NCBI GenBank assembly: GCA_963556695.1
Contig: CAUWAG010000012.1
Coordinates: 2,046,001 to 2,110,000, forward strand
Length of the DNA stretch: 64,000 bases
Reading direction: 5' to 3'
DNA from: Anthostomella pinea
Lineage: Eukaryota > Ascomycota > Sordariomycetes > Xylariales > Xylariaceae
Made by a program: the position numbers and the translations under genes. Below are positions 43,871 to 55,042 of the stretch, piece after piece. Every line of letters starts with the position of its first letter. The stretch's first letter is position 1. Under the pieces are notes generated by a model that saw only the letters and a list, made by a program, of their open reading frames with translations, was not told the DNA's origin and did no database searches.

Positions 43871-46136
43871 AGGGACCTTGTTGACCTGCTGGACCACCTC
43901 AAGCTCTTCGCTTGGCTTGAAGTCGCGCCCCGTCAACTCCTGGTTCACGCGACCAAGCACCTCGACGGCAGGAATGGCCTGCTGGGGAAACATTGGCTGG
44001 GGATGACCGGCGAAGTTTTCTACCTGCCGATACGGGGCGAATCTGAGTTGCATGAAATGCCCGGGGGCATTGTCGTCGAGCTGGATGATTCATTCCAGGC
44101 TAAAGTAAATTGCCCAGTAACTACCAAGTCTTACACAAGCGTGAAGACCATATCGCGAATAGCCCGCGCGCTGCAGCTGGCGACGTCTTGTCGAATTTAG
44201 GATGACGGGATTGTCGATGAACATCTCGACGGTAGTGGCGCGGAGAGGTGAGTTATGTCCAGCGTCAGATCATTAAGGCCGTAGTCGTTGCTGATCTCAC
44301 CAACAGAGCCGACTTCCTCGCCGCTCGAAGCTCCATCTGACTCAACCCAGGCCTTCACAGATTTGAGCAAGTACATGACTTGATGGCCAGACGGACGGCG
44401 TAGGAGACACAAGTCTCCCAGGCTCCCAGTAGCCATCATCTGCGGAGTAGGATTGTGCTGGGGGACCGTGTTCTGGCCGTGAAGGAACGCAAAGGTCGCA
44501 TGCGCCTCCGCACCCCGACCGCTAATCTGCCAGAGGCTGGACGCCTCGGCGGCAAGGCCGTGGCCAGGATCTCGAAGTCTAGCGAGCCGACAGGCGGGTG
44601 GGTACACACGCTCACGCGTGGGCTCCTTACCGTCTTTGAGCTCTCCTGCTCAACCGTTTCCGCAGGCCCCCAGACGTACCAGCGGCAGCCCTCCATGCGG
44701 TCGATAGAGAACCGGCTGCGGAGGAGCCAGGCACCGTCAAGCCCTCGGACCCAGTGCCTCGAGACTTGGTCCACTTTTCAAGCATGGACTCGCTGTTCGA
44801 GCGCTGAATATGTCCATGATTAAAAGGATTGTTGGGGCTTGTAAGCCTGCCAGAAGTATCCTAACCATGACTGGTCCTCACAACACGGCCTCGACTGTCG
44901 TCCCTGGCATGGCCGGGGAGCTCTTAGTCTTCGTCTGCCATTCCAAGAAAAGCTTTCATGACAGCTATCTCCTTTTCGCAGTTTCCGATTATTTATAGGA
45001 TACATTTTTGCAGTATGGGCGCGGTAGTCGTTTGTATCCTGACCTCGGATTCCGCCAACTCCCTCCCCAGGCCGTGCAGCTCAGCGATCTGCTGCTTGCA
45101 CTCCGTCTCGGCAGCTTTCACTTTTTCATCGACGGCATCGTTGTCGTTTTCGTCCTCCCCCATATATCCTCATCCTCCTCCACGTCGGGGTGCCCCTGAA
45201 GAGGTTGCGACTTGCGGATGAGGCCTTGGAGGACTCGGGCGAGGGTGACGGCTTCTTCAATAGCACGCCTGGGCGAGGCGGGAGCGAGGGCCTGCAGGTG
45301 GAAGGGCAGGTTGTGCTTGATGGGGGCCTCGTCTTAATCTTCCTCCGAAGCAGATTGATCCCGCGCACCCTCCCCGCTGCCTAGGCCTTCACCATCGCGT
45401 CCCTGCTAGTAGCGTTTGCGCGTGGGTTCCGGGCTCTGGCTGAACGAGAAGAGTCTCACTGCGAATATATAAGATCTGGACCCTTTGACCCGGCCGGCGT
45501 AGCAGCGAGAATCACCATCGGCTACAAACTGCGTGTACAATGTCGTGGCGGGGTATGCTTGGGTAGCCTCCGCCTTGTACTTCGCATTGGTAGCTTCTTC
45601 CAACTGCGCATGGCGCTCTGTTTGAAGGGTAGGCAGCCGATTTGTGGTGATATGGGCTTGGTCGGCTATCGTCCCCACGGGAGTTGGCGGAGATGCTGGA
45701 TTGGGATTCCAGCTTCGCCGTGGCGGCTTCAGGCTGGGGTGTGCTTTCGGCGGCTAGCACTCTTAGCATCGCGGTCGCGCTAGCGCAACCACTTCTTAGT
45801 AGCGAGACTCAGTCTTTCTAAGACTAGCTCACAGAGCTTTGTAAGCAAGCTCATGAATTCGGGCATGACGTCGATGCCTGCGCGCCTTCTCCTCGGCCAT
45901 CTTTCGACTGTGCTTGTGGGGACCTTCACTAAAGGTCCTCCTACAGTGTAGGAGAACTCGGAACGCATGTCAGCAGACTGGGCACCGCCACCTTGGAGGG
46001 GCCAATTCTGGTTCGCTTCGTAGTAATCAGGAGCATCGTCGCCTGGCTTCATGTTCTGCGCCAACTTGCTCGTCAGGGTTGATTTTCTTCTTCTTGCCGT
46101 CCTCGAGAAGTATGCCAGGAACTTTCCCCTTCAAAT
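43871..46136. other. Degenerate mosaic, several unassigned minus-strand fragments
   Basis: Minus-strand pieces include [20 protein letters not shown] (43,900), WLLRSRFSIDRMEGCRWYVW (44,700), a coiled-coil piece with ETECKQQIAELHGLGREL (45,050-45,150), YPATTLYTQFVADGD (45,520-45,560) and PDYYEANQNWPLQGG (45,980-46,030). None can be named. Confidence 0.4.
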
Positions 46137-46433
46137 CTACCAGATTTTCGTAGAAGCGACGCTCATCATCGTCTTCCCAGATGCCGGCGCCTTCGCTCTG
46201 TCCCCGTAGATATTCCCCAGTCTTGACAAGGGCTTCATGGCCTGACTGTGAACAGGGCTGGCAGCTTGCTCCGCCGGTGAAAAAGCCAGTTCCTTCGCCA
46301 GGTCGGATCGGGAGATCATAGAGATGAGGTTGAGGTCCTTGTCGACGATCGGCAGCTTGCCATTTCGAGATTTTGCAAAGACTCGGCTCGCCTCAGGAGC
46401 CGCGAACTCGGTGCCGGTCTTTCCGATACCCAT
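46137..46433 (-). pseudogene. IMP dehydrogenase CBS-domain fragment
   Basis: The minus strand reads SRVFAKSRNGKLPIVDKDLN and LISMISRSDLAKELAFSP. This matches the CBS (Bateman) segment of IMP dehydrogenase (..ANE.L..SK.GKLPIVD..G.LV.M.SRSDL.K...). It is upstream of, and in the same orientation as, the C-terminal IMPDH relic at 42 kb, so both may derive from one gene now split by about 3.7 kb of other sequence, including Set2 pieces. Confidence 0.65.
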
Positions 46434-48425
46434 GATGTCAGGCGCGCCACCAGGAAAGGGGGCCGAAGCACCGGTGATCGGAGCGGGCGTTACCTCCTAC
46501 ACCTGCGACACCATATCCAGCGGGGACCGTTCCAGGAACTCCTTGACCGGCAACCATGAAGGCAGGAGGGGGAGGACCCATGGCCTGCTGGGGCAAGCCC
46601 ATCTGAGGGGTCTGAAGCATGACACCCGGCTGATACATCAACGGCATCATCAACGGCAGCGATATCGGCATAGGCAATCGCATTGTCATTGACGCCGACA
46701 TCGTCACCGCCAGCGTCTTCATCTGTATCACCGACAGATAACGCGTTCTGCTGGCTGCCGGGCAAGGGGGGGATGACCGGGCCGCCTAGGGTCGAATGCG
46801 GATGACCGGGAGCTCCAAGAACATCTCGAAGCCGTCATCACCCGGCCCCTTGCCCTCCATTCGTTGACGGCGGTCAAAAATCCTCTACCGATGATGGATC
46901 ATGAGATCCTCGAAGTATGCTGCAGACGCTCGGGTGGTTAGCATAGGTGGAGTGCGGAGGAGGATGTGATGTACCTCTCAGTGCACCACCACCCCCCACA
47001 CGAAACTTGGCCGCGAGTATCGTTCTTCTCTTTCCGTTTTCATCTTTCCCCTTCTTGCCTTGCAGCTTCTATGACGTACTTGCGCGAGTCGGAATTATCG
47101 AGTCGCTCGTGCTCGCGGAGTGGACAGAGTCTGGGGGTGCAGGCGTGCTGCCAATTGGCGGTAGGATTGTTAATCTTCTGGCTTCACGTGATGATGAACC
47201 CGGGGCTTGGCCGCTGGGTAGGGAGCAGCGTTTCGGTTGCGGAAGCGGAGGATTCAGGGGCAGAGGCCGAGCCAGACGCAGCAGCACTAGCGACAGACTC
47301 GGAGGTGGAAGGAGGAATACCAGAATCAGCACCAGAGACGGACGGAGCGGAGGCGGACGGAGCAGAGGTGGTAGACAGTCTGGGCCTCAGCCCGCCTCAC
47401 CACCAAAGCTTGTCGGAAAGTTGTTCCGTAGACTTCTCATACTGCTTCGACCGGAGCGCCCAGACTGTGCCGCGACGTCCATGCCGACTAAACGATCCTA
47501 ACACCCATCTTGATGACGCTGCCCATCGTCGCGCCGCCGCAGACCAACTTCTTGCCAACCCGTCAGGGGGCGCTGACTCTCGGGTGCATTATTCTTGAAC
47601 AGCCGCTTGCATCTTCTGGACGTCTACGACAGCTTTTTGCTGCGCACCCGTAGCGCCCGCCCCAGAGACTGGCAACGATGCCATGTTGTCTGGTAGTAGA
47701 ACCCCGGCACTGGAGTTTCGTCGCTCGTCATCCGGGCCACCGTTAGGTGCGTTTTCGACTTTGATAGGCGGTGGTGCTTATCAAAACAGATAGCCAGGCG
47801 GTGGCCAGATCAATTTGAAGAGTAGTCCGTATGCCATGGGGTTGTATCATAAGAAATAAATGCTGTCAACGTATATCTAATGTCCCCGGCGGGACGACCC
47901 TGAGTAGGATGATTCACAGTGCCCTTAGGCTCGATCAGCCCGCGTAGTTTATATATATATGGATAAAGCTATATCCCTAGTAAGCATGGCCGGTTCGTCC
48001 TTCTCCATTCCAAGCTTCAGGCCACAGCGCCAACCCTCCATCTTCTTCGCGAGTGTCAGGTCCAGATGCCGAAGCCACGGTTGGCAGAATGAGCGCTGTG
48101 TGAAAGGTCAGAAAAAAGATACAGCGAAGAGAAGAAAATCCAGTTCTGGTTGGATGTGTACTTACTAGTCGCTGGTCTTGCTGCCTCGGGTCTTCTTCGG
48201 CGCGGGAACCTCGACGACCTCGTCATGTTCCGCTGCAGAATCCTCCCTCCTCGACGACAGTGCCGGCCGCGTTGGCTCTAAAGACAATTCCCTGCCAGCC
48301 CCTCATGTTGAGCTCGGGGTTGCCCGCCTGCATCATGACCAGGAGAAGGCAAATGGTCTCGTCCTGCGTCCTGGCCGTGGTTCTTCGCTTATCGGGCCCT
48401 GGAAGCATGATCATAAGAGATCAAG
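46434..48425. other. Degenerate mosaic with Pro/Gln-rich and acidic fragments
   Basis: Minus strand at 46,440-46,730 has Pro/Gln/Met-rich text (MGLPQQAMGPPPPAF). Plus strand 46966-47598 is a 210-codon open frame with an acidic Glu/Ala/Asp tract, probably not a real gene. 47850-47898 is the second copy of the 49-bp repeat. Minus strand 48,240-48,400 reads ICLLLVMMQAGNPELNMRGW, similar in style to the Myb-like modules next to it. Confidence 0.4.
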
Positions 48426-49435
48426 TCATTGCATGGCAGCCGTATGGGTATAACTGTATCCCTTCGCGTGCAGCAAGGCCATGACGGCCTGCCACTCGTC
48501 GAGGTTCGGAGGACAGACGTCCATGATTGCTTGAAGCAAGTCCGTTCTCGTCGTGTCGTCCCATACGGTGCGCGCGGGTGCAGCCTTGGGAGGCATGGGT
48601 GAGGACTTCTTGGAAAGGAAGTCCTCACATGACGCATGACTCCCTCGGCGTCCAGACCTTGCCCCCTCGCCTGCCACTCGTCGAGGGTCGGAGGACAGAC
48701 GTCCATAATGGCCTGCAGCAGGTCCGTTCTGGTCATATCATCCCAGACCGTGCGGGCAGCTGCGGCTTTGGGGGCCATGTTTGAGGACTTCTTGAAAATA
48801 AAGTCCTCACAGATCGCATGACCCGCCTGCCCTCTGCCTTGTCGAGCAGCCACACAGAACTACCCGGGCGTCGCTGCAATTGTCACCAACAGTCTGGTGT
48901 TGGCTGGCGGCGGGATAGGCTCGGCAGGCAATGGGTCGGATTTGCAAGAGGAACGTCTTCCTGATCAGGAAAGGGTCGGTGAATCCTCGGAAGTTGTCCA
49001 TGCCCTTGGCTGCAGTTCGATCCCGGGCGTCACAGGTTGCCCACTTCTATCCTCCCTCCACTTCGACGTCGTGGTCCTCCCTTGCGCATTGACTTGCGCC
49101 TCTTCTTTTTTTTCTTCGTGCTGTCCTTGTCGTCTCTCTTCCGCTTCTTGCTTCCTTCTGCTGTCTTGCTGCCTTCCGCTGTCTTGCTTCCTTCCACCGT
49201 CTTGACTTCTTCCACCTTCTCGCGCATAGCTTGCAGCGGGACGAGTGCATTGCCCTGTCTTCCGGGCGCTGCGCTGGCCGCCTGTTCCCAAGCTGTAGCC
49301 TTTCGCACCGAGCAATGCCATGACGGCAACCCACTCCTCCCCGGTGGGATGAGCCACGTCCATCATGGCCTGCAATAGGTCGGTCCGGGTCGTGTCATCC
49401 CACACCGTGCGCGCAGGTGCGGCCTTGGGAGGCAT
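48426..49435 (-). pseudogene. Three partial copies of a Myb/SANT-like small protein gene
   Basis: Each copy starts with ATG and reads M(P/A)PKAA.ARTVWDD.TRTDLL, QAIMDV, then EEW or DEW: starts at 49435, 48778 and 48596. The second breaks off after LDEWQARGQG and runs straight into the third. The third continues AVMALLHAKGYSYTHTAAM and ends. The first continues AVMALLGAKGYSLGTGG. They share the 5' flank (tgtgaggact..nn..aagaagtcctc before the ATG in copies 2 and 3). This Trp-containing helix-rich domain is common as a small nuclear protein in Aspergillus-like genomes. The first copy alone could still encode a protein of about 156 aa with a Lys/Arg/Glu-rich tail. Confidence 0.6.
48850..48920. 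repeat. Dispersed repeat, copy 2 (copy 1 at 38036-38103)
   Basis: Same orientation as copy 1, about 80 percent of positions alike by eye. Confidence 0.7.
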
Positions 49436-50100
49436 GTTCGAAGACTTTTCGAGAAGGTGGACGAGTTCTGGATTCGCTTGAATGCGTCTCCAACCGCGCC
49501 GTGCTCTCCATCAGCAGGGTCAGCGTACTCGTGAACTGCATCGTTCTCCAACGAACATCTCGACACCCAGGTTGGCGAATCCGTTCACCGCAGCTACTAG
49601 TGTGAGCAGTACCGCGCGAGATCAGACTGGCCAACATGCGGTCTGATACAGGAAATGGGAATAATACAAGTGATAAGATAATAACAAAAATAATAACAGG
49701 AATAAGGGGAATAAAAAGAATAAGGGGAATAACAGGAATAAGGGGATTAACAGGAATAACAACAAGAGTATTAAGGACCGCCCATTGACCAGGGTGAGCT
49801 CGCCCGCATATCTGCCCACATTAGCGACCTTGGTGTGCTTCTTCACCAACCTAGGGTCTAGATGGTGCCGACACCGATTTGAAGGTGCGTCGACACTGGA
49901 TAACGACGCCGCATGGTAACGTGCGCGAGATTGCCAAGCAGGCACCCGGAAAGAAGCGATACGGACCTGCAAGTGCGGGCCGCGAGGGTCGTCTGCGTAT
50001 TGTGGCTCAAGCAGAGCGCGCCAGCGACGGACGTGGTAGTTCTCGCAAAGCGTTTCTCGCACGTGCTGCGTGGAGAGGCTTGCAGGGGCGGTTGGGGTGT
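49436..50100. other. Spacer with a GGAATAA microsatellite
   Basis: 49,660-49,775 is a degenerate run of ggaataa/agggga/ataacag units. Minus strand 49,790-49,880 reads RLVKKHTKVANVGRYAGELT, a likely fragment of an unknown gene, ending in the repeat. Confidence 0.45.
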
Positions 50101-51287
50101 TTAGCGGGTGCATAGCGAGGCGGCTTCGTCAACTTGGGCAGTCATGAAGTCCTCGTACTGCTTCAGCATGTTCTTGGTATTCTTGGCGATGCCATAGCGC
50201 TCGAAAAAGTTGAACATTCGTTGCTCGTAGAATGCGCAAGACGTCCATCTCCTCCCGAGATAGACCCGACAGCCCTCTGGATTGTCCACGGCTACGACTG
50301 GGGCGCGGGATCACGCCCTCTTGCATGAGAACCTCTGTGAAGAAAGTCAGCGACGAGAAAGCTTATTTGGTGATACAGTGGGTGAATAAACCTCACGATC
50401 GATAGTTGAACCGGAAAGCGGCATTGGGTCCGTTGTCCTCCTCGATGTTTTTGCACTTCACGTATTGTAGCCATCGCAGCGTACTGGTCGCCGACCCGGT
50501 CGCTGCCTCGACTGACCCTTAGAAGGCCAGCCGTCTCGTATCCTTGGCGCGGTAGGGCTGCGACGGCGTCGTGATGGGGCTGACAAGAAAGGGGTCTTGG
50601 ATGAGCTGGCCGGCATATCGGTGAGGCGACGACTTTGACTTACTTGAAGCAAGGGGTTGCCCGCTCCTTTGCGATGTTAGTCAAAACCATGCTATGTATG
50701 CATGATATGATACTTGCCGGCAATGAGACCCAGTGAGTGTCTGCCGCCGAAAGCAACAGGGAGGCTTTTGAATCCTGGGTTGCTGGTAGCCTGACTGACA
50801 ACTCTGGTCATATTTCCAGTTGCTTCGTCTCGTATACGACCGCCGCTACTAGTTTCATCGTTAGTATGCGTGGCTGAGCAGAATGATGAATAACAAACTT
50901 ACACAGATGTAATAACGACTTGGCTGCCCAAGTGAGCGTCTCGGCGTGCCGAGCTTGTCTGGCTTGGCTGTTGCAGGATGTGTCAGCATATTGAGGAGTT
51001 GAAGACGAATCTGACGTACCTCGAAGCCTGGCCTCGTTCTGCTTGGGGAAGCGATGCTTTCATCAGCATGGCTGCGCACTCGTCACCTTCATGGAGAGGC
51101 GCCATGTCCGGCGCAAAGATGCAAGGGAGATCTGAAGGGTTTGCGCCCACCGTTGCCAGTGGGCGTGAACCGTTTGGTCGGCTTTTGTGTTGTTGAACAG
51201 CATGCCCTTGCTGTCATCCACGCCGATGTTCTGAGCTAGGAATGATGAGATAGGAAGCGGAGAGTATGTGGTAGATATGATGCTCAT
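50101..51287 (-). pseudogene. Multi-exon gene of unknown function, decayed
   Basis: Splice signals and phase carry a coherent protein through several exons: GFE|PSQTSSARRDAHLGSQVV (intron GTACGT...CAG), ITSV|SGGRIRDEATGNMTRV (GTAAGT...CTAG), HSLGLIAG|AGNPLLQ (a GC-AG intron, GCAAGT...AAAG) and LIQDPFLVSPITTPSQPYRA, then KDTRRLAF. There a TAA interrupts, and the same frame goes on to KCKNIEEDNGPNAAFRFNY. A last intron (GTGAGG...CAG) leads to EVLMQEGVIPRP and REEMDVLRILRAT, after which a one-base shift leads to FFERYGIAKNTKNMLKQYED and the stop at 50,101. An ATG at 51,287 (MSIISTTYSPLPISSFLAQN) is a candidate start, but its join to the rest is unclear. I do not recognise the family. Confidence 0.5.
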
Positions 51288-51527
51288 TGTGGATGAATAC
51301 GTGCGAGTAGAGAGATAGAATAATGTATTGTTGATGAGGATAGAGGGCTGGCCGATTAGAGGTTTGTTGGGTTTTGGGATGGTATTGTGGTGGGTTGATG
51401 AAAGATCAAAAAGAAGACCAGGAACAAGAAAACAAATGGATTTGAATGGTGAAGAAGTGGGATGGTGGTGTTTCCGTGGGGTCAGCTCTGCCCTAATGGT
51501 GTTTCGACGCGTAAAGGGGGGAATGTC

Positions 51528-51630
51528 GCGATTAACCAGCGCGCAGGGCTGGGTGTCTCCGCTGGCGGGCTTATTTGACGCATGAAGGGGTTCAATTGCG
51601 CTTAAACAGCGCGCAGGGCTGCATGTCGCC
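51528..51630. repeat. Two copies of a 33-bp word, third copy at 53821-53854
   Basis: gcg(a/c)ttaa(a/c)cagcgcgcagggctg occurs at 51528-51560, 51598-51630 and again at 53821-53854 in the same orientation. The outer copies are 2.2 kb apart and may bound an insertion or a duplicated segment. Confidence 0.8.
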
Positions 51631-51666
51631 AAAGACTGTTTGAAGGATGTGGAAGAATTGACAATT

Positions 51667-51951
51667 GGAAGTCGTCGATGACGAAAGTAAGGTATGCACG
51701 AAAGGGGCCCCTATAATCGCCGCGGGGTCTGAGCCGTCATGATCGCCGCCAGGCCCATCTGCCTTCCTCATAATCGCAGTGGGGTAGGACGATTTATGTT
51801 ATGATTTGCTTGGAAAACTAGAAATGGAAGTCGCCGATTATCAAGGTGCGCACGAAAGGGGCCAAAGCGCCTAGCAAGGCGGGAAGCTCAGACGTTATTC
51901 ATATTGTTTGGAAGTCGCTGATTGTTAAGGAAGGTGCGCAATAGAGGAGCC
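51667..51951. repeat. Three imperfect copies of a 37-43 bp sequence
   Basis: ggaagtcg(t/c)cgat... aaggt(a/g)(t/c)gcacgaaaggggcc at 51667-51709, 51826-51862 and 51910-51951. Confidence 0.75.
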
Positions 51952-54900
51952 AAAGGGGGGCGAAGCTCTCCTTTGAGGCACCGAGCGAAGACCTCCACGG
52001 AGGCACGCAGAAAGAAGTCTGCCAGGTCACAGGCGGCACATACAGAAGACATCAACGGAGGCACACACATTTAAGGATGAGTGCGCTTTAGCAAGCAAGC
52101 AGGAGAGTGGCTAGGGATTCAAGGCTGCAGCTTTACATACAGCACCAGCTTCGTAAACAAATCTCTCCAAGGTCCTCAGGCCTGAGCGATGGAGCCTGAA
52201 TACAAATTCAGGAGTCACGGCTCCCGGTGGAGCCACAGAAGCTCGTCGGTCGACGACGGCATCAGGAAGCGAGAACAACGAGGAATACAGCGTTCAGAGA
52301 GTCTGAGATGCTACCATATTGGCAATCTGTCAAACAGAGCGTGGGGGCTTTTAGATGGGTGAAAACATATATTCTGGTGTAATCCGTGTTCTTGTTGTAT
52401 CTCTCTGAAAATCCTTCTGTGGGCTAAGTGGCCCAAAAATGCCCTATTGGCCTTGTTGGTGCGCTGCCACCTCTCTGAACGCCACGGTGGCTTGCGCGCC
52501 ATTCAACACAATCCTGGTTCGTGTGGAACAGGGGTAGACTAACTTTTTGCTTGCTTCGTACAAAGGAAACCTTGCTGTGTTGACATAGGAAAAGGGGTGC
52601 CATTGAGGCTCTGATGTTCCATCCAATGAGGAGCTTCATAGTACTGCTTTTGGCTTACGCTCACTCGTTTGAGGCTGAGAACGTGGCATATGAAAAGGTG
52701 GATGCCGTGGAGGATCTGGTGTTCTTCTTCCTGCTGTTCCGTGGCTTCCACTCGCCATGTCGCCTACTGCTCTACATGACCCCGTTACCATCAAGCTGCT
52801 CGGTGCCTCTGCCATCGTGGCGAGAGGGCTTTTGCTCGCTCGTGATGATCTCTCACAGCCACCTCTGCCGTCGTCATGGCTCATTGGCTCGTGCCTGCTA
52901 CCTAACTAGTGGATAGAGGCCTCTGCTTCTTCCCAATCTGTGTTCCTCCGCATCGTCGTTGATACGGCGGCGTACCTTGTCGTCGGTAGTATACGCCTTC
53001 TTCCGTGGTGTATCGGCAGCCAACTGATCATCACCTTCTGCAGTGCAGATACCATCCCTCGTGCCATCCAGTTGATAATCACGGAGGGATCTGCGCATAC
53101 TTCTGCCTTCGGCGGCCCTTGTGAGGGCCTGACTCGGTGCTCGCCGTGGTGTATGATCCCACGCGATTCGGTGCCCTTTCTCGTTCCTGGCCCTCATTTC
53201 CGAATGACCGGGCTGCTGAGGAAGGCTCTCTCTGGTGACGTGCTCTATTGGAGCCGTCGTTCTCCGCTGGGGGATGACAGCCGCGCACTAACGGTCGCGA
53301 GTGCCGTGTGGCTTTGATGGTGACGTTCGGGGTACCACACGCTATGACTTGCCCTTGTGAACTTCAGGGGGACTGCCACGCGCCACGAGTGTCACTGCTT
53401 CGCGACGTGGACTTCTTGAATATACGGGATGAGGTGGAGGGGAGTCTTTCATCTGCTGGCGCCGTGATCTTTTCGACAATCACTCTGGCTTGCTGTGAAT
53501 CTGGTTGACGCGCTCTCTGAGCCGTCTCTCCCTCCCTCGTTGGCGCTCTCGTCAGCGCTCTGGATGACGCGCTCAGACGTGCTGTCTCCGTCTCGCGCTC
53601 TCCGGTGACGTCGTCACCCTCTCTTACGAAGCCGGAGCGACGTGATGCTCATTGTTGGTCCCAACTTCAAGCAAGCACCGTGATGGCGACGGCTGTCAGC
53701 TGGGCCTCACTCTGATCTTCCAAATCGGGCTTTGATCAGGTCAATCAGCCGTCACAGACGAGATGCTAGCATGTCGGCAACCTACCCCTATTCCTCACGA
53801 ACCAGGATTGCCGACACCAGCGCGATTAAACAGCGCGCAGGGCTGGGAGTCTCCATAGGCGTGCTTGGACTGACGATACCCAACCAATTCCGTACTTAGA
53901 ATGTAATCGCACGGATCTTGATGATTGTTCACAACGGCGCTTTGACGATTGGTTCAGGCAATATGGTAATGTACCACCGAATAGGGGAAGAGAAATAGGC
54001 TTCCTTGTTCCCATCTCCATCAGCAATTAGCCAGGCGATAGCCTCAACTTATATCAATTTCGATACAATTGTCTTGACTCCTAGAAAGCTAGTTGCTTGT
54101 TTGGGTTTCTATCAATGATATAGAGATGGCTATGACTAATTCGCACCGCCCATTCGAGAAGACATTTAGTAAAAACAGGCAAATATTTTGCATTGATAGC
54201 AAACCACTCAGACGTGAGTCGTAGATGAGAAGGTCATCACGCTCCATAATGTGCGCACGATGTTGACCTGGATTTGAACCAGAGGCCACGTGAAAAGCCG
54301 GACGGTCTTTGGGATGAGATTCGTCTCACAGCCTGTCTACGACTATGCCAGCAGTTACGAATTTCGGGAGGGATGGGGAGTTGCGATAGCACGCGAAGAG
54401 GACGGACGAAGCTTGCCCCGGGAGAACTCGGAAATTTATAAGAGCCCAACGACCGGCAGTCACACATGCAGTCACATCCGAGGTCGTGGTCGTATTTATA
54501 CATCCCGATGCGGGGAACCGACGCCGTCTTGGCAGGGGCACGATTTTGAATTCCATTTAGATGCTCATCGTGACAACGGGAAGACGTCATTGTCGCTGCA
54601 CACCTCGGGCCGCGGGTCGATCGTCACTTCTGAGCCAGAACTGGACGCGGAGAAGCCGGGATGGTATCACAAGAGCAATCGATGATGAGTAGACCAACCC
54701 GGCAATTGAAGGTGATCTTCTGTATCCCCATTCGCTCGCAACGCCATTCCGTCTTCGCAAACTGTTGGGTATCATAGTTATGTAACATACTCGGATACGG
54801 CTGCAGGCATTCATACTACGGGCAAACTTCTGTCATCTTGGCTTCTGAAGATTCGAGGTTGGTCCATTGAGGACATGTCAGAAGCCATTCACATGTGCAG

Positions 54901-55042
54901 CTGCAGGTGCTCATCCGGAGGGGCCACCCATCTAACATTATAACTAGGAGGATCAATCCCCTGTGGAGTTCTTCTTCTTCTTCTTTTTTCAATACAGGAC
55001 AATTTGAAATCTCACATACACCGTTCGTAGAGACTGCTAGTC

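Larger units (their letters stand above)
51288..55042. other. Gene-poor region with short dispersed repeats
   Basis: Holds the repeats listed separately at 51.5-51.95 and 53.8 kb. 52,750-53,640 is GC-balanced, with many gtgacg/ctctc words but no domain I recognise. 54,290-54,685 has an open plus frame without similarity. A B-box-like GGTTCAAATCC on the minus strand near 54,270 does not form a tRNA. Confidence 0.4.

Noticed and set aside
46966..47598. 210-codon plus-strand open frame with acidic tract as a gene
   Set aside because: GC-rich low-complexity text without domain, splice or promoter support. Neighbouring fragments are on the other strand.
52300..52640. Copia-type LTR starting at tgttgaatggcgcgc on the minus strand
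   Set aside because: The position looks LTR-like, but there is no second LTR, primer-binding site or pol sequence nearby.
54240..54360. tRNA gene on the minus strand (B-box-like GGTTCAAATCC and a weak A-box)
   Set aside because: No 5' strand pairs with the acceptor sequence next to the T-arm, and the D- and anticodon arms do not fold.
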